A program made the position numbers and the translations under genes. A stretch of 64,000 nucleotides of DNA from positions 62,001 to 126,000 of the forward strand of contig NZ_JABBWV010000008.1 in the NCBI RefSeq assembly GCF_012999535.1. Direction: 5' to 3'. Under the pieces are notes generated by a model that searched no databases, had not been told where the DNA came from, and was given only the letters and a program-made list of their open reading frames with translations. Source of the stretch: Microbispora sp. H11081. GTDB taxonomy: Bacteria; Actinomycetota; Actinomycetes; Streptosporangiales; Streptosporangiaceae. Below are positions 28,131 through 36,797 of the stretch, one piece after another. How positions within the stretch are numbered: the stretch's first letter is position 1; every line of letters starts with the position of its first letter.

Positions 28131-29108
28131 TCACCAGCGGTGGTGCACCTGCGGCCTGATCAGGTCGTCGTAGACCTCGCGGACCGCCTCGTGGGTCTCG
28201 GCCGGCAAAGCGGGGAACCCGGCCGCCGCCGCGTTGCCCCTGGCCTGGGCGGCGTTGCGGGCGCCGGGGATGACGACGCTGACCCCGGGCTGGTCGATGA
28301 TCCAGCGCAGGGCGAACTGGGCCATCGTCATGCCCTCGGGCACGAGGCCGCGCAGCCGGTCGACCGCCTGGAGGCCCACGCCGTACTCGACGCCGGAGAA
28401 GGTCTCGCCGACGTCGAACGCCTCGCCCTGGCGGTTGAAGTTGCGGTGGTCGTCCTCGGTGAAGACCGTCTGCGGGCCGTACTTGCCGGAAAGCAGGCCG
28501 CTGGCGAGCGGGACCCGGGCGATGATGCCCACACCGGCCTTCTCCGCGGCGGGCAGGACCTCGTCCAGCGGCTTGAGCCGGAAGGCGTTGAGGATGATCT
28601 GCACGGTGGCCACGCCGGGCCGCGCGATCGCGGTCAGCGCCTCCGACACCGTCTCCACGCTCACGCCGTACGCGGCGACGCGGCCCTCGGAGACCAGCGT
28701 GTCGAGACCGTCGAAGACCTCGTCGGTGTCGAAGACGGCGCTCGGCGGGCAGTGGAGCTGCACCAGGTCGAGGGTGTCGACGCCGAGGTTGGCGCGGGAT
28801 CGGTCGGTCCAGGCGCGGAAGTTGTCGAGGGTGTAGGCGTCGGGCGTCTGCTGCACCCTGCGGCCCATCTTCGTGGCCACGGTCAGGCCGGGCCGCTCCT
28901 TCAGCAGCTTCCCGATGATCTTCTCGCTGCGGCCGTCGCCGTACACGTCGGCCGTGTCGATGAAGGTGGTCCCGGCGTCGATCGCGGCGTCGAGCGTGGC
29001 CAGCGCGTCGGCCTCGCTCACCTCGCCCCAGTCGGCCCCGAGCTGCCAGGCTCCCAGCCCGACGACACCCACCTGCCTGCCCGTCCTGCCCAACACGCGC
29101 TGTTCCAT
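28131..29108 (-). CDS. aldo/keto reductase
   Basis: NADPH-dependent oxidoreductase of 325 residues with a TIM-barrel fold. The catalytic tetrad is visible: Asp and Tyr in FIDTADVYGDG, Lys in VATKMG, His in LVQLHCPPS. SVVIPGARN is the C-terminal cofactor segment. The substrate is unknown. The ATG at 29108 lies four bases after the upstream hydrolase stop, so the two are probably co-transcribed. The 88-bp gap to cruF holds no clear terminator, and read-through into the carotenoid genes cannot be excluded. Confidence 0.92.
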   Translation of the reverse strand: MEQRVLGRTGRQVGVVGLGAWQLGADWGEVSEADALATLDAAIDAGTTFIDTADVYGDGRSEKIIGKLLKERPGLTVATKMGRRVQQTPDAYTLDNFRAWTDRSRANLGVDTLDLVQLHCPPSAVFDTDEVFDGLDTLVSEGRVAAYGVSVETVSEALTAIARPGVATVQIILNAFRLKPLDEVLPAAEKAGVGIIARVPLASGLLSGKYGPQTVFTEDDHRNFNRQGEAFDVGETFSGVEYGVGLQAVDRLRGLVPEGMTMAQFALRWIIDQPGVSVVIPGARNAAQARGNAAAAGFPALPAETHEAVREVYDDLIRPQVHHRW

Positions 29109-29112
29109 GAGG

Positions 29113-29802
29113 TCAGATCGTAGCGGGGCGGCCGTGGGCGGGGGGCGTTCCACCCGCCAGGTGACGGAGGAACCAGTCGCGGGCGAGCCGCGCGACCGTC
29201 TCCAGCGTGCCCGGCTCCTCGAACAGGTGCGTGGCCCCGGGCACGATCTCCAGCTCCACCGGCCCGGCGATCTCGCGCATCGCCGTCCTGTTGAGGTCGA
29301 GGACGACCGTGTCGCGCTCCCCCACGATCAGCAGCGTGGGCTGGCGCACCGAGCGGAGCGCGCCGCCCGCGAGATCGGGCCTGCCGCCCCTGGAGACCAC
29401 CGCCCCGACGCCGCCCGGCCGTGCCGCCGCGGCCACGAGCGCGGCGGCGGCGCCCGTGCTCGCGCCGAACAGCCCTACGGGCAGGCCGCCGACGAGCTCG
29501 TCGTCGGGCAGCCGGTCGGCCAGCCCGCCCACCCGTTCCGCGAGCAGGCCGATGTCGAAGCGCAGGTGGCCGGTGAACGCGTCCTCGCGCTCCTCCTCCA
29601 CGGTGAGCAGGTCGGCCAGGACGGTGGCGAGCCCGGCTCTCCGCAGTTCCGCCGCGACGTACCGGTTGCGCGGGCTGTGCCGGCCGCTGCCGCTGCCGTG
29701 GGCGAACAGCACCGCTCCCCTGGCGTCCGCGGGGACCGCGACGTCCGCGTCGAGCACGACCCCGGCGAGGGGGATTCGCACGCTGAGTTCGACTCCGCTC
29801 AT
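29113..29802 (-). CDS. alpha/beta hydrolase (dienelactone hydrolase-like)
   Basis: Cytoplasmic serine hydrolase of 229 residues. The nucleophile elbow is LFGASTGAAAALVA. The oxyanion-side segment is VLFAHGSGSGRHSPRN, with the acid and base plausibly in VGERDTVV and PGATHLFEEPG. Proteins of this type are common in actinobacteria and are sometimes fused or linked to phosphoribosyltransferases; the substrate is unknown. The ATG at 29802 has GGGGAGGG four bases upstream. It heads a two-gene unit with the aldo/keto reductase. Confidence 0.88.
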   Translation of the reverse strand: MSGVELSVRIPLAGVVLDADVAVPADARGAVLFAHGSGSGRHSPRNRYVAAELRRAGLATVLADLLTVEEEREDAFTGHLRFDIGLLAERVGGLADRLPDDELVGGLPVGLFGASTGAAAALVAAAARPGGVGAVVSRGGRPDLAGGALRSVRQPTLLIVGERDTVVLDLNRTAMREIAGPVELEIVPGATHLFEEPGTLETVARLARDWFLRHLAGGTPPAHGRPATI

Positions 29803-29965
29803 GACGCCCTCCCCTGCCGCGCTACCGCCCGCTCCGCCTGGGCCATGTGCGCTCCGCGGACCCCAGCCGGACTTCACCGGACTTCGCGGAACATCCGGGC
29901 GTACCCCAGGACAGTCCCGGCAAACCGGGTGTTCCCAGGCACGGCGCCGCCCGTCCTTCCCCGGG

Positions 29966-32122
29966 TCACGGGTGGGCGCCCGACCCCGAGGGCGGACGCG
30001 GCTCGGGGATGAGGCGCACGTCCTCGGGCAGGCCGCTCACGTGCACCGCGCCGCTGTCCTCCGTGGCCTCCACGTCGACGCGCACGCCGGCGAGCGGAAT
30101 GCCGGAGATGCGCAGCTCGCCGAACCCCTTGGGCAACGTCGGCGCGATCCACACCCTGCCGTGCGGCACCCACGGGTCGATGCGCAGCAGGAGCCGTACG
30201 AGCTGGACCGGGGTGGCCGCGGCCCACGCCTGCGGCGAGCACGAGGTCGGGTAGGGCACCGGCAGGTGGAACTCCTCACGGTCGAACCCGCAGAAGAGCT
30301 CGGGCAGCCGGTCGCCGAAGGCCCGCGCGGCGTCGAGCAGGCCGGTGGCGACGCGCTGGGCCTCCTCCACGAACCCGTAGCGCATGAGCCCGGCCGCCAC
30401 GAGCGCGCTGTCGTGCGGCCACACGGAGCCGTTGTGGTAGCTCATCGGGTTGTACGCGCCCATGTCGGAGGCGAGGGTGCGGACGCCGAACCCGGTGAAC
30501 ATCCGGGGCGAGAGCAGGTGCTCGGCCACCGCGGGCGCCTTGTCCCTGTCGACGATCCCCGACCACAGGCAGTGGCCCATGTTGGAGGCGAGCGCGTCGA
30601 TCGGGCGGCCCTCGTGGTCGAGCCCCACGGCGAAGTAGCCGCGGCCGGGCAGCCAGAACCGTTCGTTGAACCGGGCGCGCAGTTCGGCGGCCAGTTCCCG
30701 GTAGCGCCGCTCCCTCTCGGTGTCGCCCGTCTCCTGGGCGAAGTAGTGGCGGGCGATGCAGGCGGCGTAGACGTACCCCTGCACCTCGGCCAGGGCGATG
30801 GGCGGCCGGGCGAGCGTGCCGTCGGCGAAGTTGATCCCGTCGAAGGAGTCCTTCCAGCCCTGGTTGAGCAGGCCCTGGTCGGTCTTTCGCTGGTACCACA
30901 GGAAGCCGTCGCGCATGCCGTAGCGCTCGATCCACTCCAGGGCGGCGTCCGCGTGCGGCAGCAGCCGATCCACGGCCTCCCGGTGCAGCCCCCAGCGGCG
31001 CAGTTCGCCGAGGAGGACGACGAACAGCGGGCTGGCGTCGACCGAGCCGTAGTAGGCGTGGCCGGTGGCCGACGTGTCGTCCTGCCTGGCGCCGTACCTC
31101 AGCTCGTGCATGATCTTCCCCGGCTCCTCCTCGGTCAACGGGTCGATCTTGGTGCCCTGCAGCTCGGCCAGCCGGCTCAGCGTGCCGTACGCGAGGTCGG
31201 GGTCGAGCGGCAGGGCCAGCCACGAGGTCAGCAGCGAGTCCCGGCCGAACAGCGTCATGAACCAGGGCGCCCCGGCGGCGACGGTCGGCGGCAGCTCGGG
31301 GTGATCGGGGTCGAACAGCCGCAGCGCGCCGAGGTCGTTGTGGGACTGCCGCAGGATGCCCGCCAGGGAGGCGTTGGTCGTCGTCACCTTGGGCAGGCGC
31401 TCCTCCCACTCGAACAGCCGTCCCGCCCGCCGGGCCACCGCGGGGGACAGCCTCTTCTCCGAGTACCACGGCTCGGTCTCGACCCCGTCGATGATCGGGT
31501 TGGCCCGCAGGCAGGCCGTCCACTCTCCGCGCGGGGGCACCACCACGCGGAAGACGAGCAGGCGCGGGTTGACGACCGGCAGCACGGGGGTGCCGTCGGT
31601 CTCGCCGACCACCCGCACGCCCCGGGCCTTGCTGACCGAGAACATGCGCAGCGACCGCTCCTCCGCCGAGGTCGTCACGTCGGCCACCCAGTGCACCCGG
31701 TGGGTCTTCACCTCGAACAGGTCGCACACGTCGGAGCCGATGTGCAGGGTCACCATGCAGCCGGCCGGCTCGTGGGACATGTTGCGGATGGTGAGGTCCT
31801 CCGACAGGCCGCCGCCGACGTACCGGTCGCGCACGACCAGCAGCGTGCTCTCCGCCTGGCCCGGCCGCGGCGCGGCACGGCCGACGAAGGTGGCGTGGTA
31901 GGGCTCGCGCGCGAGAACCTGCAACTCCTCGATCGCGCCGTCGTCGACCCGCAGCTCCCACTGGGACAGCAGGCGGGTGTCCGCGTAGTAGATCCCCTGC
32001 GCCGACCCCGGCCGGATGTCGCCGTTGCGGGCCGACACGCAGAACGACCCCCCGGCGACGAGCGTCATGGCGCCCCCGCCGATGGCGCTGGGCTGTCCCT
32101 CGAACGTCCACCCGCTCGTCAT
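29966..32122 (-). CDS. glycogen debranching-like amylo-alpha-1,6-glucosidase
   Basis: 718-residue cytoplasmic protein. The N-terminal beta-rich domain (about 10-210) matches the N-terminal domain of some glycogen debranching enzymes. The C-terminal (alpha/alpha)6 barrel contains APWFMTLFGRDSLLTSWLAL, GKIMHELRYG, NQGWKDSFDGI and YHNGSVWPHDSALVAAGLMR. The acidic residues in GRDS and GWKDS are candidate catalytic ones. It probably releases glucose from alpha-1,6 branches or acts on a related glucan. The ATG at 32122 follows GGGGTGATC; an upstream ATG at 32230 lacks homology support. Confidence 0.88.
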   Translation of the reverse strand: MTSGWTFEGQPSAIGGGAMTLVAGGSFCVSARNGDIRPGSAQGIYYADTRLLSQWELRVDDGAIEELQVLAREPYHATFVGRAAPRPGQAESTLLVVRDRYVGGGLSEDLTIRNMSHEPAGCMVTLHIGSDVCDLFEVKTHRVHWVADVTTSAEERSLRMFSVSKARGVRVVGETDGTPVLPVVNPRLLVFRVVVPPRGEWTACLRANPIIDGVETEPWYSEKRLSPAVARRAGRLFEWEERLPKVTTTNASLAGILRQSHNDLGALRLFDPDHPELPPTVAAGAPWFMTLFGRDSLLTSWLALPLDPDLAYGTLSRLAELQGTKIDPLTEEEPGKIMHELRYGARQDDTSATGHAYYGSVDASPLFVVLLGELRRWGLHREAVDRLLPHADAALEWIERYGMRDGFLWYQRKTDQGLLNQGWKDSFDGINFADGTLARPPIALAEVQGYVYAACIARHYFAQETGDTERERRYRELAAELRARFNERFWLPGRGYFAVGLDHEGRPIDALASNMGHCLWSGIVDRDKAPAVAEHLLSPRMFTGFGVRTLASDMGAYNPMSYHNGSVWPHDSALVAAGLMRYGFVEEAQRVATGLLDAARAFGDRLPELFCGFDREEFHLPVPYPTSCSPQAWAAATPVQLVRLLLRIDPWVPHGRVWIAPTLPKGFGELRISGIPLAGVRVDVEATEDSGAVHVSGLPEDVRLIPEPRPPSGSGAHP

Positions 32123-32289
32123 GCCGATCACCCCGGCCCCGGTCCCTCGGTCTCGACGGTTGGCGTCATACCCGGAGAAAGAGCCAGTTTTCGCCATGTT
32201 TGCGGCCCAATGTCCGCCTTGACGGAACAACAGACGGGTACGGGGACGGTTTTGCCTGTCTATGACCTGGCGTTTCCTATTCTTCCCGC

Positions 32290-32490
32290 ATGCGCAGGTG
32301 GGTGAGCTCCGAGGGGCACGAGATCGACCCGGTCGTCATCGAGGGCCGCCCGCTGCTCCGCGTACGGCACCTGGGCTACCACGTCGGCTACTGCGCGTCC
32401 GTCGCGGAGGTGGCCGCCCACGTCGACCTGGCCGACCTGGTGGAGGTCGTCGAACTGCGTCGCGCCGCCGGGACCCGCGATCATGGATGA
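32290..32490 (+). CDS. small hypothetical protein
   Basis: 66-residue soluble protein without recognised domains: a charged start (MRRWVSSEGHEID), a beta-like middle (RPLLRVRHLGYHVGYC), and an acidic helix (VAAHVDLADLVEVVELRR). A TATTCT box at 32278-32283 lies seven bases before the ATG, so a leaderless transcript is plausible. The frame ends directly at a strong bidirectional hairpin, which supports it being a real unit. The function is unknown. Confidence 0.6.
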   Translation: MRRWVSSEGHEIDPVVIEGRPLLRVRHLGYHVGYCASVAEVAAHVDLADLVEVVELRRAAGTRDHG

Positions 32491-32516
32491 GGGGTGAGCC
32501 GGATCGGCTCACCCCT
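32490..32516. terminator. bidirectional hairpin between convergent genes
   Basis: A perfect 12-bp stem, AGGGGTGAGCCG paired with CGGCTCACCCCT, with a GAT loop sits between the small gene ending at 32490 and the secreted-protein gene ending at 32556. The same stem sequence recurs at 33961-33990. Confidence 0.85.
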
Positions 32517-32555
32517 CCGTCGTGCCACCGCGTCACCTCATCGCGGCGCGGGCAC

Positions 32556-33341
32556 TCAGTCCCAGCCCGGCATGCTCCAGAGGTCCCGCGAAGCGGGCGC
32601 CTTGGCCTTGGCCTTGGGCCCGGAGGCCTTCGCCTTGGCGGCCTTGGGCATGCCGGCCTTGGCCACGCCCCCGGACATGGCCCCGGAGAAGAACGGCCGC
32701 GCCCACGCGCCGGCGTCCTCGTCCTCGACCTCCTTGCTCGCCGGCTTGCGGGTGAAGTCGTCGCCGGAGAGCTTCGTGTACTGCGGCTGGCTGGCCGAGG
32801 GGTTGAGGAAGACGTCCTGAGGGCCGCCCTGGTTGTTGTTCTTGCCGGTGGCGGGCATCGTGAACATGAAGCCCGGCTGCGAGCCGTTCGCCTGGTCGCC
32901 GTTCGCGGGGGCGCCGGCGGGCTGGCCGCCGCCCATCATCGGAACGTTGCCCATCATGCCGCCCCCGCCGGGGCCGCCGGCCTGCCCGCTGTCGGACATC
33001 GGGCCGTTGGGGTTCTGGCTGTCCCCCATCGGACCGTTCGGGTTCTGGCTGTCGGCCATCGGACCGCTGGGGCCCTGGGCGTCGGCCATCGGCCCGTTCG
33101 GGCCCTGGACGTCGGTCTCGTCCTCGGGCGAGAAGAACGGGCCGACGTTCGCGCCCTTGTTCAGGATCTCCAGGGCCTTGGAAGCGACGAAGTCGGGCTC
33201 CTCCGGGTGGCTCATCGCCAGCGCGGCGATCTGCTTGCCGGGCGCCATCGACTCGCCGGCGGACAGCGGAGCCGGGTCGGCGGGCGCGCCCGTGGGGCCA
33301 GACAGAAGTGCTGCGGCGAGTACGGCAGTGACTAGAGGCAT
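32556..33341 (-). CDS. secreted repeat protein with Lys/Ala-rich tail
   Basis: Exported protein of 261 residues without a recognised domain. The signal peptide is MPLVTAVLAAALLSGPTGAP. Residues about 78-117 hold four 9-residue repeats of the type NGPMADSQ(N/G)P. A Gly/Met-rich linker follows, then SGDDFTRKPASKEVEDEDAG and a basic tail (KAAKAKASGPKAKAKAP). Composition suggests an extracellular matrix-like or wall-bound protein. GGGGGA lies eight bases before the ATG. Its first 20 residues and about 90 bp of upstream DNA match those of the gene at 34938-35534. Confidence 0.75.
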   Translation of the reverse strand: MPLVTAVLAAALLSGPTGAPADPAPLSAGESMAPGKQIAALAMSHPEEPDFVASKALEILNKGANVGPFFSPEDETDVQGPNGPMADAQGPSGPMADSQNPNGPMGDSQNPNGPMSDSGQAGGPGGGGMMGNVPMMGGGQPAGAPANGDQANGSQPGFMFTMPATGKNNNQGGPQDVFLNPSASQPQYTKLSGDDFTRKPASKEVEDEDAGAWARPFFSGAMSGGVAKAGMPKAAKAKASGPKAKAKAPASRDLWSMPGWD

Positions 33342-33435
33342 GAGAATTTCCCCCGAAATCTGGTGGACGGTACAAGGACGAAGTTAAGCGCACGATGCCG
33401 GGCGATCACGGACCCGACGCTCAGTGTCCGGTCAA
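33342..33435 (-). promoter_or_regulatory. promoter block shared with the secreted gene at 34.9 kb
   Basis: On the minus strand TTGACCGGACA (33425-33435) followed by CGTCGG, CGTGATC and GCGCTTA leads to the GGGGGA ribosome site. The same order and spacing occur upstream of the gene at 34938-35534 (motif at 35615-35625). TTGACC is a good -35 candidate. From 33436 to 33960 I see no gene; a third partial copy of the GTGCGCTTA motif lies near 33544-33557. Confidence 0.6.
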
Positions 33436-33960
33436 ATAAGAGGATCGGCCTCATCAGGACATAGGCCACAGGACGCCTCAGCTCATCCCTCAAAAAAACG
33501 CCTTATCCGGACGAAAGGTGCCACTGATAATAAAAGGCGAAATAAGCGCACGATAGAGGTGTGCGCGCTTTCTCCGGAAATGGCGGAGATGCGATACCGA
33601 ACGGCCCAGAGTGAGCGGCCCGCCGGGGACAGGCCCGCGATGGTCCGCACTGAGTCCCCGAGCGTACGAGGGCGCGCGGGAAGACCGTCACGGGTGCGCG
33701 GCGGCAGTGTCGCGGCACAGGTGTCGCGGCACAGGCGCGCGACGGAGCGCTCGTCCGACCCGGGGAAGCCGGACGGTCGGTTATGGAGACGGGGAAGCGG
33801 GAGGCCCTGGATGAAGCGCGGCGGAGCCTGGCGGCGCGCGCTCATGCCCGGAGAGAGATCGCGGCAGGGAGATGGCCGGTGTAGGCCTGAGGCGGGTGGT
33901 GACGCCGCCGGGCGCGGACGATCTGAGGCGCCTAGGGGGCGCGCCTGCGGGCGAACGAGA
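33436..33960. other. intergenic stretch without a supported gene
   Basis: Several frames are open here on both strands, but none shows domains, a ribosome site or actinomycete-like amino-acid composition. The only structure is a repeat of TAAGCGCACGAT (near 33545), also present in the adjacent promoter block, followed by a loose inverted copy. Confidence 0.6.
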
Positions 33961-33990
33961 CAGGGGTGAGCCGTGAGCGGCTCACCCCTG
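33961..33990. terminator. terminator hairpin after the fasciclin gene
   Basis: A perfect 13-bp stem, CAGGGGTGAGCCG paired with CGGCTCACCCCTG, with a TGAG loop lies 27 bp beyond the stop of the fasciclin gene. Twelve of the stem bases are identical to the hairpin at 32490-32516. Confidence 0.88.
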
Positions 33991-34016
33991 TGCGGCTGTC
34001 GCAGGACGACGGCAGG

Positions 34017-34679
34017 TCACCTCGGCATGAGGACCTTGTCGACCTCGTAGATGACGGCGTTGCTCGTCGCGATGTTCCCACAGGTCACAGCGGCGTCGTT
34101 GACCTTGAGGCTGGAGTCGGACCCCGAGACCTTGATCTTCCGACCCTCCAGAGAGGTCAGCTCACCGTGCATGTCCGTCGGCGTCTTGCGGCCCTTCACC
34201 ACGTGGTAGGCCAGCAACCCCCTGAGCGACTTGCGGTTCGACAACAACTGGTCGAGCTGGCTCTTGGGGATCTTGTTGAACGCTTCGTTCGACGGCGCGA
34301 ACACCGTAATGTCCTGGGCCGAGTTGAGCGTCTCCGCCAGGCCGGCCTTCTTCACCACGCGCGCCAGCGTCGACAGCGACGGGATGTCGGCGAGCGCGGT
34401 GCCGATCGGCACCTTGGCCAGTTCCGCTGGGCTGCCCTTGCCCGAGGCCGGCAGCGAGGCGCAACCGGCGCCGACGGGCGCCCCGGCGGCAGACGGCGAC
34501 GCCGAGGGGGTCGCGGTGGCGCTCTCACTCGCCTCCGCGCTGGGGGTCTCGGTGGTCATGTCCGTGGCGGTCTCGTTCGCCGCGACCGGAGCCGCGGGGT
34601 TGCCGCCCTGGCTGCCGCAGGCCGCGGACATCGAGAGCGCCGCGGTCAGGGCGGCAAGGGCGAGCAGACGGGTGTTCAT
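34017..34679 (-). CDS. fasciclin-domain lipoprotein
   Basis: Surface lipoprotein of 220 residues. The signal peptide ends with the lipobox SMSAAC (Cys at residue 21). A Thr/Ser/Ala/Pro/Glu-rich linker (about 25-70) leads to one FAS1 domain with the H1 and H2 motifs: AETLNSAQDITVFAPSNEAF and LLAYHVVKGR, ending NAVIYEVDKVLMPR. FAS1 domains mediate adhesion; mycobacterial MPT70/MPT83 are related. AAGGAAG precedes the ATG by eight bases. A strong hairpin follows the gene. It lies between the two related secreted-protein genes. Confidence 0.93.
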   Translation of the reverse strand: MNTRLLALAALTAALSMSAACGSQGGNPAAPVAANETATDMTTETPSAEASESATATPSASPSAAGAPVGAGCASLPASGKGSPAELAKVPIGTALADIPSLSTLARVVKKAGLAETLNSAQDITVFAPSNEAFNKIPKSQLDQLLSNRKSLRGLLAYHVVKGRKTPTDMHGELTSLEGRKIKVSGSDSSLKVNDAAVTCGNIATSNAVIYEVDKVLMPR

Positions 34680-34937
34680 GATTGTGCTTCCTTAGTCGTG
34701 GAAAGGTCGTTGCTGGGTGGCGGGTCGGGTGCGTGACGAGACACGGAGCGAACGCGCCGGTCGGTCCCGGGACCGGACGCGGTGCGCGGCGTGCCACCCG
34801 CACGGCCGCCCGCGCCTGCCGACCCCTGCGGACGGCGACATCGGAAGAGCCCGCCACACCGGCTCAGCACCGGTGCGGCGGGCCGACCAGGCGGGCCGAT
34901 CACACGGGCCTCTTCCGTCAGGCCGTCCGGGACGGGC

Positions 34938-35534
34938 TCACCAGCCGTGCGACACGTGGTGCTGGCTGGGGCGGGCGACCGTCTTCTTACGCGGCGCCTT
35001 CTGCTGCGCCGTCTTGTGCTGTGTCCTGGGCGCCGGGTAGTACCTGGTCGTCTGAACGCCGTTGACGGGGCGGAAGGTGAACGGCTGCGTCTGGCCGGAG
35101 GCGCCGGAACCGATGACGGGCTGGATGAAGACGTCGCGCGTCTTGGGATCGATCACCGGGACGTACCTGGTCTCGTTCCCCGCTCCCGGCGCCAGGTCGC
35201 CCGACGTCTGGACGGGCTTTCCCGCGACCGTGCCGGAGACTCCGGGCGTGCTCGAACCGGCCCGTACGACAGGAGCGGCACCCGTGTCGCTCCGCCGTCC
35301 GTCCGTCCCACCGGGAGCCATCCATGGCGGCGCCTGGGGCATGGGGAACGGGAAGGGCGCGGCCTGGGGCGTCATGCCGGGCGGCGGCGCGAGTTGAGGC
35401 CGATCCGTGGACGGCGACGCGGCGGTGGTCTTGTCCGTGGTGGCCCTCGTTCCGGGCGGCACCGGGTCCGGCGGCATGGCTGCCGGCCCCGACAGCAGGG
35501 CGCCGGCCAGCACAGCGGCTGTAAAGAGAGGCAT
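34938..35534 (-). CDS. secreted Pro-rich protein, paralogue of the 32.6-kb gene
   Basis: Exported protein of 198 residues with signal peptide MPLFTAAVLAGALLSGPAAM, closely resembling the leader of the protein at 32556-33341. A Pro-rich stretch (PQAAPFPFPMPQAPPW) is followed by a more ordered segment, ETRYVPVIDPKTRDVFIQPV, and a basic C terminus (HKTAQQKAPRKKTVARP). No known domain is seen. The two proteins share leader and promoter but not the mature part, which points to duplication followed by divergence, or to recruitment of a shared export cassette. Confidence 0.72.
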   Translation of the reverse strand: MPLFTAAVLAGALLSGPAAMPPDPVPPGTRATTDKTTAASPSTDRPQLAPPPGMTPQAAPFPFPMPQAPPWMAPGGTDGRRSDTGAAPVVRAGSSTPGVSGTVAGKPVQTSGDLAPGAGNETRYVPVIDPKTRDVFIQPVIGSGASGQTQPFTFRPVNGVQTTRYYPAPRTQHKTAQQKAPRKKTVARPSQHHVSHGW

Positions 35535-35625
35535 GAGACTCCCCCGAGGTCATGGATGGTACGAGCACGACCGTAAGCGCCGCACCGGGGAGTGATCACG
35601 CATCCGACGACCAATGTCCGGTCAA
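35535..35625 (-). promoter_or_regulatory. promoter block matching that at 33.3-33.4 kb
   Basis: TTGACCGGACA on the minus strand at 35615-35625 lies 81 bp from the start codon, against 84 bp in the other copy. It is followed by CGTCGG, CGTGATC, GCGCTTACG and GTACCAT, then the GGGGGAG ribosome site. The remaining space to 35928 holds direct CAGGCGGGCACGGT repeats (about 35743-35772) and no gene I can support. Confidence 0.6.
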
Positions 35626-35928
35626 GCATGGTGATCGGGTGCATCACCCGCAAAGATCCCCATCGCACCCGCAAGCACACGGCGCGAGCCTCGGGCGCGG
35701 CGAGCCCTGCGGGCACGGCAGGCCCGGCCAGGCGAGCACAGTCAGGCGGGCACGGTCAGGCGGGCACGGTCAGGTACGCAGGCTCGGCCGGGCGGCGGGT
35801 CCCGTCGGAGGACGCCGACATGGGTTCCCCACCCCGACATGGGACTCGTACGCGAGTTTTGCCGGAAATAGAGCCGTTTGGGCGTGATGCCGGGAGGGTG
35901 GCGTACCCGCCGGGGTAGGGCCGGACGT

Positions 35929-36156
35929 ATGAGTAAGAAGAACAAGAGGGAAGAGCCGTCGGTGGGCGACGAGGTCACCTGGAAAAGCCACGGCGGCACC
36001 GCGACCGGCAAGGTCGAGAAGAAGATCACCGAGCGCACGGAGGAGGCGGGCCGCACCGTGGCCGCCTCACCCGAGGACCCGCAGTTCCTCGTACGCAGCG
36101 AAAAGAGCGGCGGGGAGGCGGTGCACAAGCCGTCGGCGCTGCATCCCAAGGAGTGA
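35929..36156 (+). CDS. DUF2945/HVA1-type small protein
   Basis: 75-residue cytoplasmic protein with the HVA1 (hypervirulence-associated, Tudor-like) pattern: GDEVTWKSHGGTATGKVEKKIT, then FLVRSEKSGGEAVHKPSAL. Very basic start (MSKKNKREE). These proteins are widespread in soil bacteria and their function is unknown. GGGGTAGGG lies about eight bases before the ATG. Confidence 0.85.
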   Translation: MSKKNKREEPSVGDEVTWKSHGGTATGKVEKKITERTEEAGRTVAASPEDPQFLVRSEKSGGEAVHKPSALHPKE

Positions 36157-36182
36157 CGTCCCGTCCGGCGAGCGGCGGACCG

Positions 36183-36207
36183 CTGTCCGTCCGGCCCGGA
36201 CGGACAG
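36183..36207. terminator. hairpin after the HVA1-type gene
   Basis: A perfect 11-bp stem, CTGTCCGTCCG paired with CGGACGGACAG, with a GCC loop lies 26 bp after the stop codon. Confidence 0.75.
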
Positions 36208-36241
36208 CCGGGGGTCGCCCGCACCGTTCCCCTGGTGGGGT

Positions 36242-36379
36242 GTCCACGGACCCCGGCCGGGTCGGTCACCGCGCCGGAGGGAAGCTCCGGTCCTCGCGAA
36301 GCCCGCTCCGCTGGGCCCTCGCCGCTCCCCTCCGCTCCCCTCCGCTCCGCTCCCTCGATCCCGGTGAACGTCCGTGGAC
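36242..36379. repeat. dispersed element, copy A (138 bp, inverted ends)
   Basis: The element starts with GTCCACGGAC and ends with its exact reverse complement GTCCGTGGAC. The interior, including GGTCCTCGCGAAGCCCGCTC, is highly similar to copy B at 45667-45784. Copy A carries an extra stretch of CGCTCCCCTC repeats. It lies between convergent genes and ends seven bases from the DUF4236 stop. Confidence 0.85.
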
Positions 36380-36385
36380 GGTGCC

Positions 36386-36565
36386 TTAGCTGAGGGTCTT
36401 CTTCCAGTGGAAGCCGCCGGGCAGGTTCACCGTGAGGGTGCGGCGCCCGTCCGCCGTCTTCGTGACGCGGAAGGCGCGTCCGCCGTAGCTGTGCCCGACG
36501 CCGCCGCGTGACAGGTTGAGCCTGAACGGCCCCATCTTGATCGACTTTCTGTAGCTCCAGCCCAT
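36386..36565 (-). CDS. DUF4236 small protein
   Basis: 59-residue protein matching DUF4236, whose members begin with a pattern like WSYRKSIKMGPFRLNLSRGG followed by GVGHSYGGRAFRVT. Glycine-rich, basic, no signal or membrane segment, function unknown. The ATG at 36565 follows GGAGGG by four bases; an ATG four codons upstream has no ribosome site. Confidence 0.85.
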   Translation of the reverse strand: MGWSYRKSIKMGPFRLNLSRGGVGHSYGGRAFRVTKTADGRRTLTVNLPGGFHWKKTLS

Positions 36566-36797
36566 GGGTCCCTCCATGACGTTGGTGGCACCCGACTACC
36601 CAGGAAGACGATCAGCACACAAGATTTACTCCGTTTACCTCCCCGCCGGAGGGTATGGCCCAGACCTGCACGAGCTTTTTCGCCGTCAGGACCCGGACCG
36701 GACAGTCACCGGGCACCTGGGGCTCCGGGGCCGGTCGCGCCGGCCGGGGTCTTCACCGCCTGACGGCGCCCCGCCCGAGACCGGAAGGAGCGATGCC

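Noticed and set aside
33424..33969. Possible 181-residue gene in the gap before the fasciclin gene, and a 120-residue frame on the other strand
   Set aside because: No ribosome site, Arg/Gly/Ser-rich without order, and it overlaps the secreted gene promoter and a terminator.
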